Shown: positions 1 to 12,077 of the stretch, piece by piece
How the letters are laid out: every line of letters starts with the position of its first letter
Position numbering within the stretch: the stretch's first letter is position 1
NCBI RefSeq assembly: GCF_021462225.1
Contig: NC_061798.1
Coordinates: 27,133,320-27,197,319, forward strand
Length of the DNA: 64,000 nt
Reading direction: 5' to 3'
Source of the DNA: Girardinichthys multiradiatus
Lineage: Eukaryota > Chordata > Actinopteri > Cyprinodontiformes > Goodeidae
Position numbers and translations under genes: made by a program
Notes under the pieces: model-generated
What the model saw: the letters and a program-made list of their open reading frames with translations, nothing else
Database searches by the model: none
What the model was told of the DNA's origin: nothing

Positions 1-1280
1 ACTACTGGCCCCTGTCTTTTTGTTCCAATCTGCAACCCATCTCTGCTCGGCTCCTCCACTTGCGGGAGTGGTTCATTTTATAAAACGGGTGTGGATGTGT
101 AATAACACCTGGATCTTTGTGTTGTTTTTAAAGCATGTCCAATGCAATTAATGTGAATGCAGGATTTCTCCTCGAATGAAGACAAAAATAGCTCTTGTAA
201 GAGCTGTGAAGACTTTTTGCTAATCATTTAGGAACCTAAAATGTTTGTAAAATCTTAGTACACCAAAAATGGCTAAGAAATGTTTATATATTACACTACC
301 AGAGTTGAAATGTCAGATCTAGTACCTATAATTATTTGTTTAGAGTGTTTTCTAATGTATTATTTGTAATCATTTAGGTAATGATTCATTTTTCGACTAT
401 TTTTTCAATTAATAATCGGCTAGCAAAAGATGCTTGATAGGAGATATTTTACAGAATTTGAACCAGGTGAAGCTAAAGCTGTGCAAAATGTGGACTTCTG
501 GATAGCATATATTTATGAACAAAGAAGGTTTTTCAGCTTTAATGCAAAATGTTTATATATTTGAACAAATGTGGCCTAATTATTGCTCTGAGTGGGTTGT
601 TCTTTCAGCAAATGGTATGTTTCAGATTCTGTATACTCCAGTTATCTATTATTCAATTACCAAATTAGTTGACAATTATTTTAATAATCGATTAATTACG
701 ATTAATCCGATGAATTGTTTCAGCCCTTTTGGTAAATCAATGATCATTAGCCAGTCATTTATTTGTTTGTGTAATGAACAGTCTTCCTCTTCCTGTTAAA
801 ACTTTGGCTGACTTTGTAATAAACTAAACTCAAATAACCCTCATTAATCAATGGATGTACAGGAACTCATGTAAAATACAGGAAACGGTGGTTAAATTGA
901 AACAATATTTAAAATCAAACCTGAGGATTTAAATATACAATACTATCTTATGCTTCTCATAACTATAAACTAGTCTCTCATAGTTTTCTTTCTAAATTTT
1001 CAAACCTGTTTATATGCCACCTGCAACTCTTACAAGAGAACCTAGTTGTTTACAACAACCTTTTATAAAGATATATAACCTTTTTTTTGACAGCCTGACA
1101 TAAAACGGACTTAACTTGACCTTTTTTAGGTCAGTTAGAATTGCCAAATGACATCTATTTGCTAAATGCAAGAAGAAGAAGAGATTCTTTTGATGCTTTC
1201 AACAAATTCTGAATTTAACATGAAATAAAATTAGTATGCCTTTAAACAATATGGGAAAGCTGAAATAGGGCTTGAGCTAA
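1..1280. other. AT-rich intergenic DNA, no gene
   Basis: No exon-like reading frame with splice sites or a recognisable protein is visible. Around 376-425 and 668-725 there are degenerate ATTAATCG-type stretches of a kind common in decayed fish repeats. The small open frames here carry no family motif and I regard them as chance. Confidence 0.6.
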
Positions 1281-1284
1281 CCGA

Positions 1285-2430
1285 GGCACACCTGTGGATC
1301 TATTTGAAGGCAAACACATTTCTTCCTTGTGTGACGTCACAAGAAAATCAAACGAAATCAGCCAAGATTTCTGGTCTTCCACAACTCTGATTTATTCTTG
1401 AGTATAAATTTCCAGACACCCGAAGGTGCCACGTTTATCTGTTCAAACAATAATACACAAACATAAACAACATGGGAATGCCCAGCTGTCCCGCTGTCCT
1501 GCTAATGTGTTTTGGTGTGTATCAAACCCAGAGCAAACCACAGATCTTGTGAAGATGCTGGCTGAAGTTGGTGAGATGGTGTTATTATCAACAGTGAAAC
1601 AACTCAATGGCCTGAAAGGCAAGCCAGTGAAGGAGAAGCCATTTATCCATAAGCAACATGATAAACCAGACAAGAATTTGTATATGTACTCAGTCACAAA
1701 GTCCTTGACGTTTGCAGACATGTCCTGTTGGCTAATGAAAGTAAAATTGGAGTTTGGCAATAATGACCATCGTAATGACCATTACATTTAGAGGGAAAGG
1801 TTGGGCTCTTCAGGCCCAACTATGAAGTACGAGTGTGGCAGCATCCTATTATGGAGGTGTGCTCCTGCATGAGGGTCTGGTGCTGAAATAACTTTACTTT
1901 TAAATTCTGAGGCAACAGTTAAAGACATGGGCCTGGATGCTAACGTCTTCCAAATGGACAATGATCCTTAGCTGTCCTTAGCATAGAAATTAGTTACTGA
2001 TCTGCTCCTCTTTATTCAGACTGATCGTGGCTCAATGACTAATGAGAACACAGACTCAGCTGTACAGTCAGTTAATGTGATAAAACGTTAATATTCCTAA
2101 CATTTAGTTTTATATTGCACAAACATTTAAACATGGATTATATGTAGATGATATTAGTTACAAAGTTGCTGAAGGACAACAAAGTCAATGCTTTGGAGAT
2201 GCCTACACAAAGCCCTGATCTCAGTCCCACAAAAGAGTTGTGATCAGAGCAGTGAGCCGGCTGGCCTACAAACCTGACTGAGTTACACGTCTTCTGCCTG
2301 AAGGAATTGGTCACAATGACAGCAAACTATTGTAAGAAGCTTATGGAAGGAAACCCAAAATGTTTGACCCAAGTCATGCAGTTAAAAAGGCTGTTTCACC
2401 AAATAGTAAGATGCATACCTCTGAATATAA
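1285..2430 (+). mobile_element. Decayed Tc1-like transposon
   Basis: The stretch carries recognisable pieces of a Tc1-type transposase in order: a PRLSVQTIIHKHKQHGNAQ helix-turn-helix piece near 1426-1485, a segment resembling the GLKGK region near 1610, an LFGHND-like NNDHR piece near 1757-1772, and a disrupted SPDL segment near 2210. Stops and frameshifts are scattered throughout. A 164-bp unrelated repeat (1997-2160) interrupts it. It cannot encode a working transposase. Confidence 0.75.
1997..2160 (+). repeat. 164-bp direct repeat, copy 1
   Basis: This block matches 3124-3287 at about 160 of 164 positions by eye. It sits inside the Tc1 remnant and is bounded by the direct repeat ATTAGTTAC (1989-1997 and 2153-2161), which looks like a target-site duplication. 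No terminal inverted repeat is seen. Confidence 0.8.
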
Positions 2431-2555
2431 AAGTTTGAGACTTCTAAAGAAAACCTCTCTCCTCTTGTATTATTATTTTTGCTGCACACAGAGCTGCAAG
2501 TGTTTTAGGTTATGCGTCTTTTCTCATCTAATAAGTTAATTTTATGCCCATTCTT

Positions 2556-3112
2556 TTTCGCAGAATAGCCCAGATTGAGATAACTCGTGAAAATCAATTT
2601 TACAAGTCTTGACACAACTTCTTAATTGGTTAAAGTCTGGACTTTGACTTGGCCATTCCCACAGATAAATGTGCTTTTATTAGAACTACGTTATCATAGC
2701 TCTGACTGTATGTTCAAGACCATTGTCCTGCTGCAAGGTGAATCTCCAACCTTCTCTCAAGGTTACATTCCTTTTTCTTGTCTTTCAACACAAGTAGCCT
2801 TTTTTTTTGTCATGTTTCGAAAGTAGGCAGACAGCAAGTGGGGTGGAGGGAGAGGTCAAACATGCAGCTCAGGTCTTCGAGCTCAGGACTCAAACCCAGG
2901 TCTGAAGCCTCTGTATATGGGTTGTGCACTCTGCTGCTACGCCATTTCCTTTGTCTTATCAACTTGGTCCAGCTTCCCTGTCCCTGCTAAAAAAATATTC
3001 CATCAGCATCATGCTGCCACCACCATGTTGCACTATGGGGAATAATTTGTTTAGGATGTGCGACATTTGTTTTCTGTGTCACATTTCATTTGATCATTAC
3101 CTCTTTGGTGCG
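2556..3112 (-). mobile_element. Decayed Tc1-like transposon, antisense
   Basis: Read on the minus strand this is a Tc1 catalytic-region remnant. The plus-strand text around 2637-2760 is the complement of the SPDL/DNDPKH region, and 2985-3045 is the complement of the HGGGS(I/M)M region. It is interrupted by a SINE at about 2770-2955 and has no intact frame. Confidence 0.75.
2770..2955 (-). mobile_element. tRNA-derived SINE copy, nested in Tc1 remnant
   Basis: On the minus strand the sequence carries a pol III B-box-like GGTTTGAGTCC (near 2890-2900), a central TCTCCCTCCACCCC tract and a 3' end with short T/A runs. The same element recurs at 16101-16262, 38628-38725 and 59750-59912. It lies within the antisense Tc1 remnant, so it is the younger insertion. 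Confidence 0.7.
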
Positions 3113-3123
3113 GAAATCCTGAG

Positions 3124-3287
3124 CTGATCTGCTCCTCTTTATTCAGACTGATCGTGGCTCAATGACTAATGAGAACACAGATTCAGCTGTACAGTCAGTT
3201 AATGTGATAAAACGTTAATATTCCTAACATTTAGTTTTATATTGCACACACATTTAAACATTGATAATATGTAGATGATATTAGTTA
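3124..3287 (+). repeat. 164-bp direct repeat, copy 2
   Basis: Second copy of the 1997-2160 block, in the same orientation and 1127 bp downstream. It ends with the same ATTAGTTA but lacks that octamer on its left side, unlike copy 1. Confidence 0.8.
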
Positions 3288-4137
3288 AGCTGTCATTGTT
3301 TTGGTTTGTTTGCTTTAAAGATCTACATTAATATTGATTCTAATCAAAACCCACATCATATCGTTTTGATCATAATTACTGTTTATTTTTGCTAGAAATG
3401 AAAGAAATTTGGCTGCAGGTATTTCAGTAAATGTAGATATGGAGTTGTTCCTTTAATATTTTTGTTTATCTAATGATATCAAAGCTTCTTATAGGAGCCT
3501 TCCCCATCATCCCACACAGCCTGTTGTCCTTAGCACATTCATATTAAATATATCATGTGGTCTTACATCAGTGCTGCTTTCAATGCATCCCTTCCCCCCT
3601 CTCTGTCTGCAACCACACACGTGCACCAGTTCACCACACACACACATATCATTACCACCATTACGGTGTTGGGGAAACAGCGGCCTTGAACTTGTCTGGC
3701 TCCTCCTTCCTCCCAGTCAGTCCTCTGACAGAAGCACCAACCCCCAACACTCTCCACCATTTCTCCAGCTGCAGCTCCAGCTGTGGTGTGGCAGTGCCTG
3801 CTTAGCAACCAGGCTTTCAATGCCTCTCATATTTATTTAGGGAGGGGGGTTATCAGACTGGATCACAGACAAAGGATCTGGATCGGTGTTGCTGTTTAGG
3901 TGAGGAAAGAGATGATGCTGCACATCTAACCTATGTAGTCTACTGAAGCGCATTTCTTCACATCATGAAGACTCAAATGAGATTACGCTGTGTTTCTGCA
4001 GATAACATTTATCCTTAGAAAGCTTCTCCTTTGAAATCCACTTCTGCTGTTTTTTTGCATGTGCAGCATTGGTGGTGTAGTAAACACAATAGACTGCTGT
4101 AAATGAATGAATGAAATTCATGCACTTGAGGGCACTC

Positions 4138-4152
4138 GGCGCCCCCTAGTGT
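4138..4152 (-). promoter_or_regulatory. CTCF-like binding motif
   Basis: The minus strand reads ACACTAGGGGGCGCC, which agrees with the CTCF core (CCASYAGRKGGCRS) apart from the first base. Occupancy cannot be judged from sequence. Confidence 0.5.
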
Positions 4153-4372
4153 TACCATTAATAGAAAATGCCGAATGAATGGCCAGAGATGTAATTAGAT
4201 TTCAACATATTTTGAGGGATAATTAAGTAATTCTGGCTTTTTTAGTGCAGCTCTGTGGTTTGTGCATTTCAAAGCCACGTCCCGGTTCTGAATGGGCTAA
4301 TCCAGTATGTATTCTGATCATGCCTCCTTTACCTCCACATGGGACAATCTGTTTCCAACTCAGCTCCTTTAA

Positions 4373-4427
4373 GGCTAAAAATAGCCTATTCCTTTCTGTT
4401 TTCCATCTGACGTGATCGATGACTCAT
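4373..4427 (+). promoter_or_regulatory. MEF2, CRE-like and AP-1 motif cluster
   Basis: Within 55 bp lie GGCTAAAAATAGCC (a palindrome holding the MEF2 core CTAAAAATAG, 4375-4384), TGACGTGA (CRE-like, 4409-4416) and ATGACTCAT (exact AP-1 site, 4419-4427). These are motif matches only. Their clustering in otherwise repeat-derived DNA suggests a small enhancer. Confidence 0.35.
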
Positions 4428-4759
4428 TCACGATCTCACTATTTTCCCCTGCATTCACCCCCCTCCTCATGTCTTACTGTCCTCTGTGAGTGGATCACCT
4501 TTACTGAGAGCAACTCGGTCGACACCAATGCGGTACCTTCAGTTTTACTGTATTGTTTTTAAGACATAATAGCCATAAATGAGAATACATTTGTTTGCTT
4601 GAGCTCTAAAGAAATATTGTGAGATATTTTGTGTGCATCTGAGCTGAAGACTTTACCTAAATGCTACTGAAATATGCTCCGACTCAAACATATGATGATA
4701 ACCCATGTGTGACCTTCAGAACAAAGACGTGACTCCACTGTGCAAAACCGCTGTAGATA

Positions 4760-6600
4760 AAAGTGCATCTCAATGAACAAGAATATCAATTAAAAGTTCA
4801 TTTATTTAATTCAGAAACTGAAACATAATTGAAATCTATTACATAGATTGATTACAGATAGATTCATATATTTCAAGTATTAATTTATGGTTATTTTGGT
4901 GATTATATCTTCTTCTTGACTCACATGGTAGATGTGGCAAACGTTTTATGCCGGATGCCCTTCCTGTATCAACCCTCTCCATTTATCCAGGCTTTGGACT
5001 GTTGGGTCATCGTCCATTTTGTGAGCCAAACGAACTACTACGCAGCTCAACAGGCGTCGCAGCTCTGACATCGTGAGCTTGTGAAATGCTCCGCTTTTGC
5101 TCTTCCCGCTGGACCTGAGGCTGGTTGCCACGCAACAATAGCACATCTCTGGAGAATCAGAAGCTCACAGGTGGGTTTTCACTCCATTCTCCATCACTGG
5201 TCAACTTCATGAGAAGCTTGACAAAGCTAGAAATCTTGCTGGGATAAGAAGACCAGGAGATTTACTTTCCCGATCCTTTCTGTTGGCTCTGTAGAAATAG
5301 CCTGGGCGGGATAAAGTAGGATGCTTTAGTGCGATTTAGAATCGCCATTTATTTAACCCAATGTGTTTTTAAGTTGTATGTTGCATCCAGTGTTTTATTG
5401 AAGTTTGAATACTGTTGAACTCGGTTGAAAGTTGGATCTCAGCGTATTCACCATGTTTTGATCAACAGAGTACTGACTCAGTTGGAGTTAAAGTGGCCCT
5501 TAAACCAGACATCATCTCCATTGTTTCACCGTTTACGGACCCTTTGTGTTTTTCACTGTGTTCCTGCCTGGGGGGGTTTGTGACTGTATGCTGGAGCAGC
5601 TCTGTTAGCAGCTAAAGAGCTAAGCCACTATGTGGAAACTCTTTGCTGCACATTGATTTTGTTTCTAGATTTCAAGTCAATCCGAAGCTTTGAGCCATTC
5701 CTACTCGGTTTATAAATTGCTGGTTTATGCTCCATCAACACTCAGTAAGCATCCTTATTTTTGGTTATTAATGTAACTCTTTTGTAGAATAGTGCATGTT
5801 TAATTAGGTGAAAAGTTGTTGACCAGAAGTTGACATTTTGACATAAAGAGACAGCGTTTGTGTTTATTTTGTGTAACAGTGATTATCTGTCAACTGAAGT
5901 TAGGGCTCCATACCATTCTGTAAAACGGTTGATAACACGGTGACATTTAGCGTGATTAAGGTTCCAGAGTGTGGAGGAGGAGTGAAGAGGAACAGAAGCC
6001 AAGTTGCTTGAAGTCCAGTGTGAAGTTTCTACAGCCAGTGATGATTTATGGATCCATGTCAGCTGCTGGTGTTGCTCCAATAAGTCCAAAGTTAGAGATG
6101 TCAAAGTTAGATTATTACTTGCTTCCATCCGCTGACAAGCTGACTTTATTTTCCAGCAGGACTGGGCACCGGCCCACATTGTCAAAAGCACAGATGACGG
6201 ATCAAGTTGTTTGGTCAGGCATCTATGCTTGTCTGACCAGCAACTTGATCTCTCCTGAACCCCAAAGATAATCTACAGAATATTGTGAAGATTAAGATGA
6301 GAGACACCAGAGCCAACAATGCAGAAAAGCTGAAGACCGCTATTAAAACAACCTGGGTTTCCTCAGCAGAGCCAGAACCTAATTCATTCAAAAGGAACCA
6401 TGTATTTAAAATCTTTTTTCATTGGTCTTATGCAATTTAACATTTTCTGAAAAACTGTATTTTAAGAATTATAACAACTTATAATAATAAGTACAATAAG
6501 AATTTACAAATATAAATACTTGAAATACATCGCTCTTGATGTAATAAATCTATGTAAGAGTTTTACTTTTTGAACTAAATTACTGAAATACATACATTTT
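4760..6600 (+). mobile_element. Decayed Tc1-like element with both ends
   Basis: The left arm begins TGCATCTCAATGAACAAGAA (4764 on) and the right arm ends near 6600 with a diverged inverted copy (TACTGAAATACAT). Transposase debris runs through 5950-6360, including the region around the second catalytic aspartate (CAGCAGGACTGGGCACC, near 6155) and the SPDL-to-C-terminal portion near 6250-6350. The frame is destroyed. A separate old repeat fragment (about 4925-5000, GCCGGATGCCCTTCC) is nested in the 5' part. The same family supplies the fossil at 30345-32460. Confidence 0.75.
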
Positions 6601-7860
6601 TCAATCCAGTCCAGCTTTATTTATAAAGCACTTTACATTACCACAAGGACCAAAGTGATAAATGCCATTACACAGACACAAATTTAGAATACCAATATCC
6701 AAAGTACTTTAAAAACACACATAACCAGTCATGCAGTAAAAACTAACCTAAACTCACAGACTAAAATCAACATCTCACATGGTGTCAAGTCCCAAGGCAA
6801 AAAGAGGAGTTTTAGGAAGTGAACAAAAACAGCGATGTAGCCTGTCCAATGTGCAGTAGTAAGCAATTCCATATTTTAGGAGCTGCCACAGCAAAAGCAC
6901 CATCCCCCTTACGTGTGTGTTTTGTTTTTGGCATGCTATGGAGCAGCTGATCAGCTGACCTGAGACAGCGAGAGGGTACATGATGGTGCAGCAAGAAGGA
7001 TAAAGGCCATGGAGATCCTTAAAACAAATAAAAGAACTTTAAATGAATCCTAAAGGTATAGGGAGCCAGTGGAGTGAAACTAAAATGGGAAAAATCTGCT
7101 CATATTTGTGTGTGCTAGATAAGAGCATTTGGCAATAGAGAAACCATTGACCCCCACATAAAGTGCATTACAGTAATCCAGTCAAACAGTAACAGAAGAA
7201 TGGGCTTTATTTTGGCAAACTGCTTTAAATGATAAAAACTTGACTTCAGGACTGACTTAATCTGCCAGTTAAATTTAAGACTAGCATCCACTTTGACTCC
7301 AAAGTTTGTAATTGCCGACTTCCTATATCGGACCAAATAACCAAACTCAATAAGAAGAGTCTCAGGTGTGCCACTAAAGGGCCATGACTTCACTTTTACT
7401 CTTGTTGAATTTTGAAAAGCTAAGAGCAATCCTGGCCTTTAAGTCTTCAAAACATTTCAGGAGCAAACTAGCATAGTTTTCATCATTCTTTTTTGTGGGA
7501 TACAATTCTGACTATCATCCGCATAACAGCGGAAGACCACTGCATACTTCCCCAATATGGAGCCAATCAAAAGCAGGCTTAGGGGGAAAATGAAGGGGTC
7601 CCAAAACTGAGCCCTGTAGCACCCCACATGATAAAGGAGCAGAAGATGATACATGACCACCGAGGCTAACACAATAGGTTCGATTTTCCAAGTGTGATCT
7701 GGACCGGTCCATTGGTGTATCCCAGAGGCCCACCCACTGAGCCAAACAAGACAGGAAAATATTGTGGTCCACCGTGTCAAAAGCAGCAGTTAAATACAGA
7801 AGGACAAGAGCAACTCCGTCACCAGAACTGATATAACTAAAATTATATCATTTACCTTTT
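6600..7860 (-). mobile_element. L2-type LINE fragment (RT region), decayed
   Basis: On the minus strand, L2-type reverse transcriptase pieces appear in order: a VDHNIFLS segment (near 7770), GGHVSSSAPLSCGVLQGSVLGP (7690-7600, across a frame change), an FRCYADDSQ catalytic box (near 7530), an NFGVKVDASLKFNWQI segment (near 7290), and a C-terminal RSADQLLHSMPKTK region (near 6950). It ends in the TTTATTTATAAAGCAC tail near 6618. Frameshifts and stops make it a dead 5'-truncated copy. Confidence 0.7.
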
Positions 7861-8889
7861 AAAAGAGCTGATTCGGTGCTGTATAAAATTTTAAAACCGA
7901 ATTGGAAAACCTCTTTATTATGCCCTCTTTATTAAAAAGCCCTTCAAGTGATCATAAACAACCTTCTCAATGAATTTAGAAATAAAGGGTAGCTTTGACA
8001 TTGGCCTTAAATTACCAAGAAAATAAAATTTATTGATATTTCAAATTAATTTAGATGCCTTTCCCAAAGAGGACCAGAGTAAATGACCCAGTTTCCAAGT
8101 TGCACCTACCTAAATGTGACACAATACCAAGCTCTTTCAAACAAGAAGATTTTTTTAAATCTGAACACTGAGTCAGAGCAAAGGAGCAGTCTTTGGCAAA
8201 TATTAACATGCATTTTTCAGTCTCCTGCAAATCTTTCATTTCTTGATTTCACACACTCTCAGATAAGGCACTGCTCTTTTGAACCAGTTAACATTTGTTT
8301 AATCATATAATAAAGGCCAGTTAACTACTGAGGCCATTGCAAAACTTCTGCCTTTTTAGACTGCTAAACATTAGGAACCAACAATATTTTCTTATTCCAT
8401 TCAAATTAAACTTTTGAAAATGCATTTAGTCAAACTGGATCTTCCAAAACTCAAGCTGACCTTTCAGCCCTTTCATTTACAACAAACTCACGAAGGAGAT
8501 AGGCACCAGCTCCCCCGTGACCCTGTACAGAAGAAGCCGGCATAAAAAATGGATGGATGAATCCAATGAAGTATAAGAAGTTCTAAGTCCGAGCAGCCGT
8601 CTACTCTGACTTATGGAAATCAATTGACCTTCAGTTCATTAACTAATCGAACTAAACAAATAGTTTTTTTGCTCAAACACTAAATGTCCAACTTAAATTA
8701 CTTGGTCAACTTGTCCACCTGCTAACATAAAAGAAAAACCTTCAGTTATTGTGAAACCTTATGACATAGTTTGCTCTCTTTGTTTATGCTTTTGCAATAA
8801 ATATTTTATAATGATCAAACTTTATTTAAAGAAACGGTCAAACTGACGGCTGAACCGAGAGCTTCTGCAAGGATCGAAAGTTGTCAGAA
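7861..8889. other. Repeat-derived intergenic DNA with LINE tail
   Basis: No gene is seen. At about 8495-8560 there is a LINE 3' end of the kind that finishes AGCGG-like / ATGGATGGATG, on the plus strand and reduced to its last 65 bases. The 7990 region may belong to the neighbouring L2 copy but I could not place it. Confidence 0.45.
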
Positions 8890-9603
8890 GGGTCATGACA
8901 AAAGCATTTGCCCTCTAAAAATAATAACTGTTCCACTCTTAATGGCAACAGCTGGCATCAGGTATTTGTTATTTGTTATAACTGGCAATGAGTCTTTTAC
9001 ATCCCTGTAGAGAAATGTTGTCCAACTTTTCTTTGCAGAAATGTTTTAATTCAGCCATGGACAGATTTTCAGCATGAATGGGCTATTTAAATTCACGCCA
9101 CATTAGCTGTATTGGATTTAAGACTAGACTTTACTTGGATTATTGACCTGCTGCATTACCCCAGTGCGCTTTAGCTTAATGTCTAGACTGAGGGCCAGAC
9201 ATTTTTCTTCAGGATTCATGGCTCCAATTATTCTAAGTCGTTCAAATTCTAAAGTAGCAAAGTAGGTTGGCTACTCCTGAGAAGGTTCTCCACTGTTCCA
9301 TGCTTTTCCCACTACTGAAGAAATCCTCACAATGTGGTTTGCTGTCTCTCTAAAACCGTAGAAATTGCTTTGTAACCCTTTCCAACTTCACAGAGGTCAA
9401 CGACTTTGTGTCTCATCTATTCTTTAATTTTTTCAGATCTTTTGGCCTACTCCATGTCGACCGACAGGTTCTATTCAAGTGATTCTACAGGTCAGGAAGC
9501 AACCAGGGCTGTGATTATTGAAACTGAACCATAACATGTGGGTTATAATAGTTAATACACAATTCAACAAGGGCAACAATTACTTTTTCACATACAGCCC
9601 GGT
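8890..9603 (-). mobile_element. Decayed Tc1-like element, antisense, internally deleted
   Basis: The plus strand shows the complement of a Tc1-family transposase gene in shortened form, from an AGCATTTGCCC-type end near 8905 to an ATTACTTTTTCACAYA-type end near 9580-9595. The same family forms the better preserved copy at 59130-60383. Large internal deletions remove most of the catalytic region. Confidence 0.65.
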
Positions 9604-10007
9604 TGGTTTGGGTAGCTTCAGATAGTCTCATTGAAACTAAGAATGACTTTTGCTAAAGTTAGACAATAACAGACAGAATAAAACAAAAAAAATATTATAG
9701 TGGTTACACCTGTACAAGTTGCACAAGTTATTTTATAATTAAAAAGGAAACACTTCTGTCTAATAAACCATATAGAGGAAATTAATATTGAAAACAGTGT
9801 TACATCATTTTTTTTAAAATAACCACACCCCAAGAGTTTTCTTGCAAACCTTTTAAGCCTAAATGATATAAAAGCCAATGTCTGGACTTTTATCCAGAGA
9901 TAGAAAAACAGATGAGTTATAAATAAGGTTTGGTGCTTCCGAGGTAACTGGTTATAAACTGACGCTTCAGTGGATGGGATCTCTGCCAACGTCTGGATTT
10001 GATTTTT

Positions 10008-11126
10008 TCAGGGGATTTTATGAAGAACCTGTTGAGAGAGGAGCCTTCTGAGCTGAGCCACTTCCTGAGACAAACTGCTGATTTGCGACTTCAGACTCAC
10101 ATCTCCTCCTGTGACCTTCTTGTTTGACTGGAGAAACGAGGAGTCATAGTACCCACAGGATGATCCTTGGATCTGCTGCTGCTCATACGCACCGAAGGCC
10201 CCTTCCCTGGAATAAGGAGCCTGACCCCCTGTCTGACCACCCCATGCCACCTGCTGGGTATTTTTTATATGGATGCTTGGCTCCACCTTGGCTACAGGTG
10301 GGCCAGCAGGTCTACTATCAGGTGATGAAGACATCTCCCCACCAGGTGGACTTTTGAACCGGAGCTTGTGTGGGAGGCTCCTCAGACCCTCGGATAAGTC
10401 TGGTCTGTCACTCCCTGCCTCACAGACCTGTTGATCCCCTGTTGGAGGAGGCCTGCCATCATATAACCTAGCACTGTCTGCCTGTGGGAGACATGGACGG
10501 ATGCTGGAGTCTCCGCAGGCAGTCTGTGGAGATATCACTGTCCTGAGAGAACCTTGCTGCACAGGCTGGCTGTAGGACTGGTGGGTGTTGTAGTATGAGA
10601 GACCATCTGTGTTACTGGGAGAGTTTTGGGACAAACTGGGTGGTGTGGATAGTGGCAGAATAGACATTTCAGACAGGTCCTTGATCATCCCAAAGTGAAA
10701 CTTGAGGGCCAACACCTCAGCCTTCAGGCGAGCGTTCTCCTCCAGCAGACCCAGGACCCTCCTCTCCAGCACCATGTCGTTTGCTCGCCTCTTCTCTCTG
10801 GATCTCTTGGCCGCCTCGTTGTTTTTCCTTCTCTTGTCCCAGTAATGTTCGTCTTTTCTCTCGCTGGGTGTAAACTCACGCTTGCGACGAACACTATTGC
10901 CATTATTCTCATCAAAACCTGTTGCAGCTATATCCTCTGGACTGGCAAGGCTCTCCTTAAAATTGAGTCCAAAGGAGCGAGCCTCATATGTGTGCACGTT
11001 CAGAATGGAAACAGTTTTCTCAGGGTAGGAACTAGAACCAGAACCTGGTCCTCCAAGAGCTTCAGACTCTGCATGGTGCATAGAGGGCATCACATGAAAC
11101 AGAGCTCCCGCTGTCTGAGCAGTCAT
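10008..11126 (-). CDS. NFIL3/E4BP4-like bZIP transcription factor
   Basis: A 372-aa nuclear bZIP protein related to NFIL3 (E4BP4), a repressor that binds D-box sites (TTATGTAA) and opposes PAR-bZIP activators in circadian and immune gene control. The bZIP lies at about residues 80-150: basic region with KRRKNNEAAKRSREKRR, then a leucine zipper through LGLLEENARLKAEVLALKFHFG. The RRKREF lead-in is typical of NFIL3. The C-terminal half is Ser/Pro/Gln-rich. The coding sequence sits in one exon, as in known NFIL3 genes. An ATG at 11201 lies upstream of a splice acceptor (exon begins 11176), so I take the start MTAQTAG at 11126. The fish family has several paralogs, and I cannot say which number this is. 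Confidence 0.9.
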   Translation of the reverse strand: MTAQTAGALFHVMPSMHHAESEALGGPGSGSSSYPEKTVSILNVHTYEARSFGLNFKESLASPEDIAATGFDENNGNSVRRKREFTPSERKDEHYWDKRRKNNEAAKRSREKRRANDMVLERRVLGLLEENARLKAEVLALKFHFGMIKDLSEMSILPLSTPPSLSQNSPSNTDGLSYYNTHQSYSQPVQQGSLRTVISPQTACGDSSIRPCLPQADSARLYDGRPPPTGDQQVCEAGSDRPDLSEGLRSLPHKLRFKSPPGGEMSSSPDSRPAGPPVAKVEPSIHIKNTQQVAWGGQTGGQAPYSREGAFGAYEQQQIQGSSCGYYDSSFLQSNKKVTGGDVSLKSQISSLSQEVAQLRRLLSQQVLHKIP

Positions 11127-12077
11127 GGTCAAACTACACCCAGCCAGAAGGTTGAACTGTTTTGTAAGGGCTCCACCTAGAGGCGAAAACCACAAATGCA
11201 TGCAGGGATGTCAAATAAATAATATGATTTAAATAAAACTGTTATAAATACTAAATGGAAAAAGTTTGAATGAGTTAGTTTATCAAACACAAATCTTTAA
11301 TTAAAACTTAATTTTTTTGTGTGAAAATGATATTTTAGCATTTGTTTACTTAAATTATATTAACATTTCCTATTCTACAGTTTATTAAGAAATAACTGAA
11401 ACATCATTACGGCTTGTTAAATAAACCCAAACATTTGATTGGTTAATCTGCAGCCCAGTCCCCTGATCCAACACATGACTGATTTAGCAGACTGACTGAT
11501 CAAATAAATACAGACCCGTTCCAGTGAAAAAATATGAAATATTTAATTAATGCTGAAATAATCATTTATGCTTTTAACCTAGTTTAATTATTGATTTTCC
11601 CATTTAGTTCTATATGCATTAAATAAATAAATAAAATAGCTTGAAGGATTTATTTATTAATAAATAATAATAATAACAATAATACATATAATAATATGTA
11701 TTATAATAATAATACATATAAACAGACAAAAAATATGTATTTAACAACTAGCATTTTGTCTTCTTTAACCCCTTGATAACATTTTTAAAATATAATTTCT
11801 GGTAACAGCATTAGGTAAAAGCATGCAATAGCTAAATCATACCCTTATGTATCCACTTAAAGTAGAAATTAGTTCATATTTATGCAGATCAGTTAGTGTA
11901 AATTCACAAATAGGTATAGTAAGATCCTGAATTCTTAACACACAACCTGCAATGTTAGGTTTGCCTTAAAAAACCAAACATCTGATTTCAGATCAGATAA
12001 AAAAGATAAAATCTAGCTTAAAAGCTTTTTTCCTCAGTGAGCAAGATAAAAGTAGAAAATGAAAAACTGTAACTTAC

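Larger units (their letters stand above)
3288..4760. other. Intergenic, no gene; contains motif cluster
   Basis: No coding sequence was recognised. Open frames at 3557-3840 come from a C-rich tract readable in several frames and show no domain. The interval holds a CTCF-like motif (4138-4152), a palindromic MEF2 motif (4375-4384) and an AP-1 motif (4419-4427), listed separately. Confidence 0.55.

Noticed and set aside
1426..1791. A 121-codon open frame as a novel small gene
   Set aside because: Its start and several segments are Tc1 transposase remains in a broken context.
5883..6271. Overlapping open frames on both strands
   Set aside because: They lie in Tc1 transposase debris, with neither frame continuous with the family.
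11127..11201. Upstream ATG at 11201 extending the NFIL3-like protein by 25 residues
   Set aside because: A splice acceptor (CTCTAG, exon from 11176) lies between it and the body, and the extra residues are not like the family; the ATG at 11126 is preferred.
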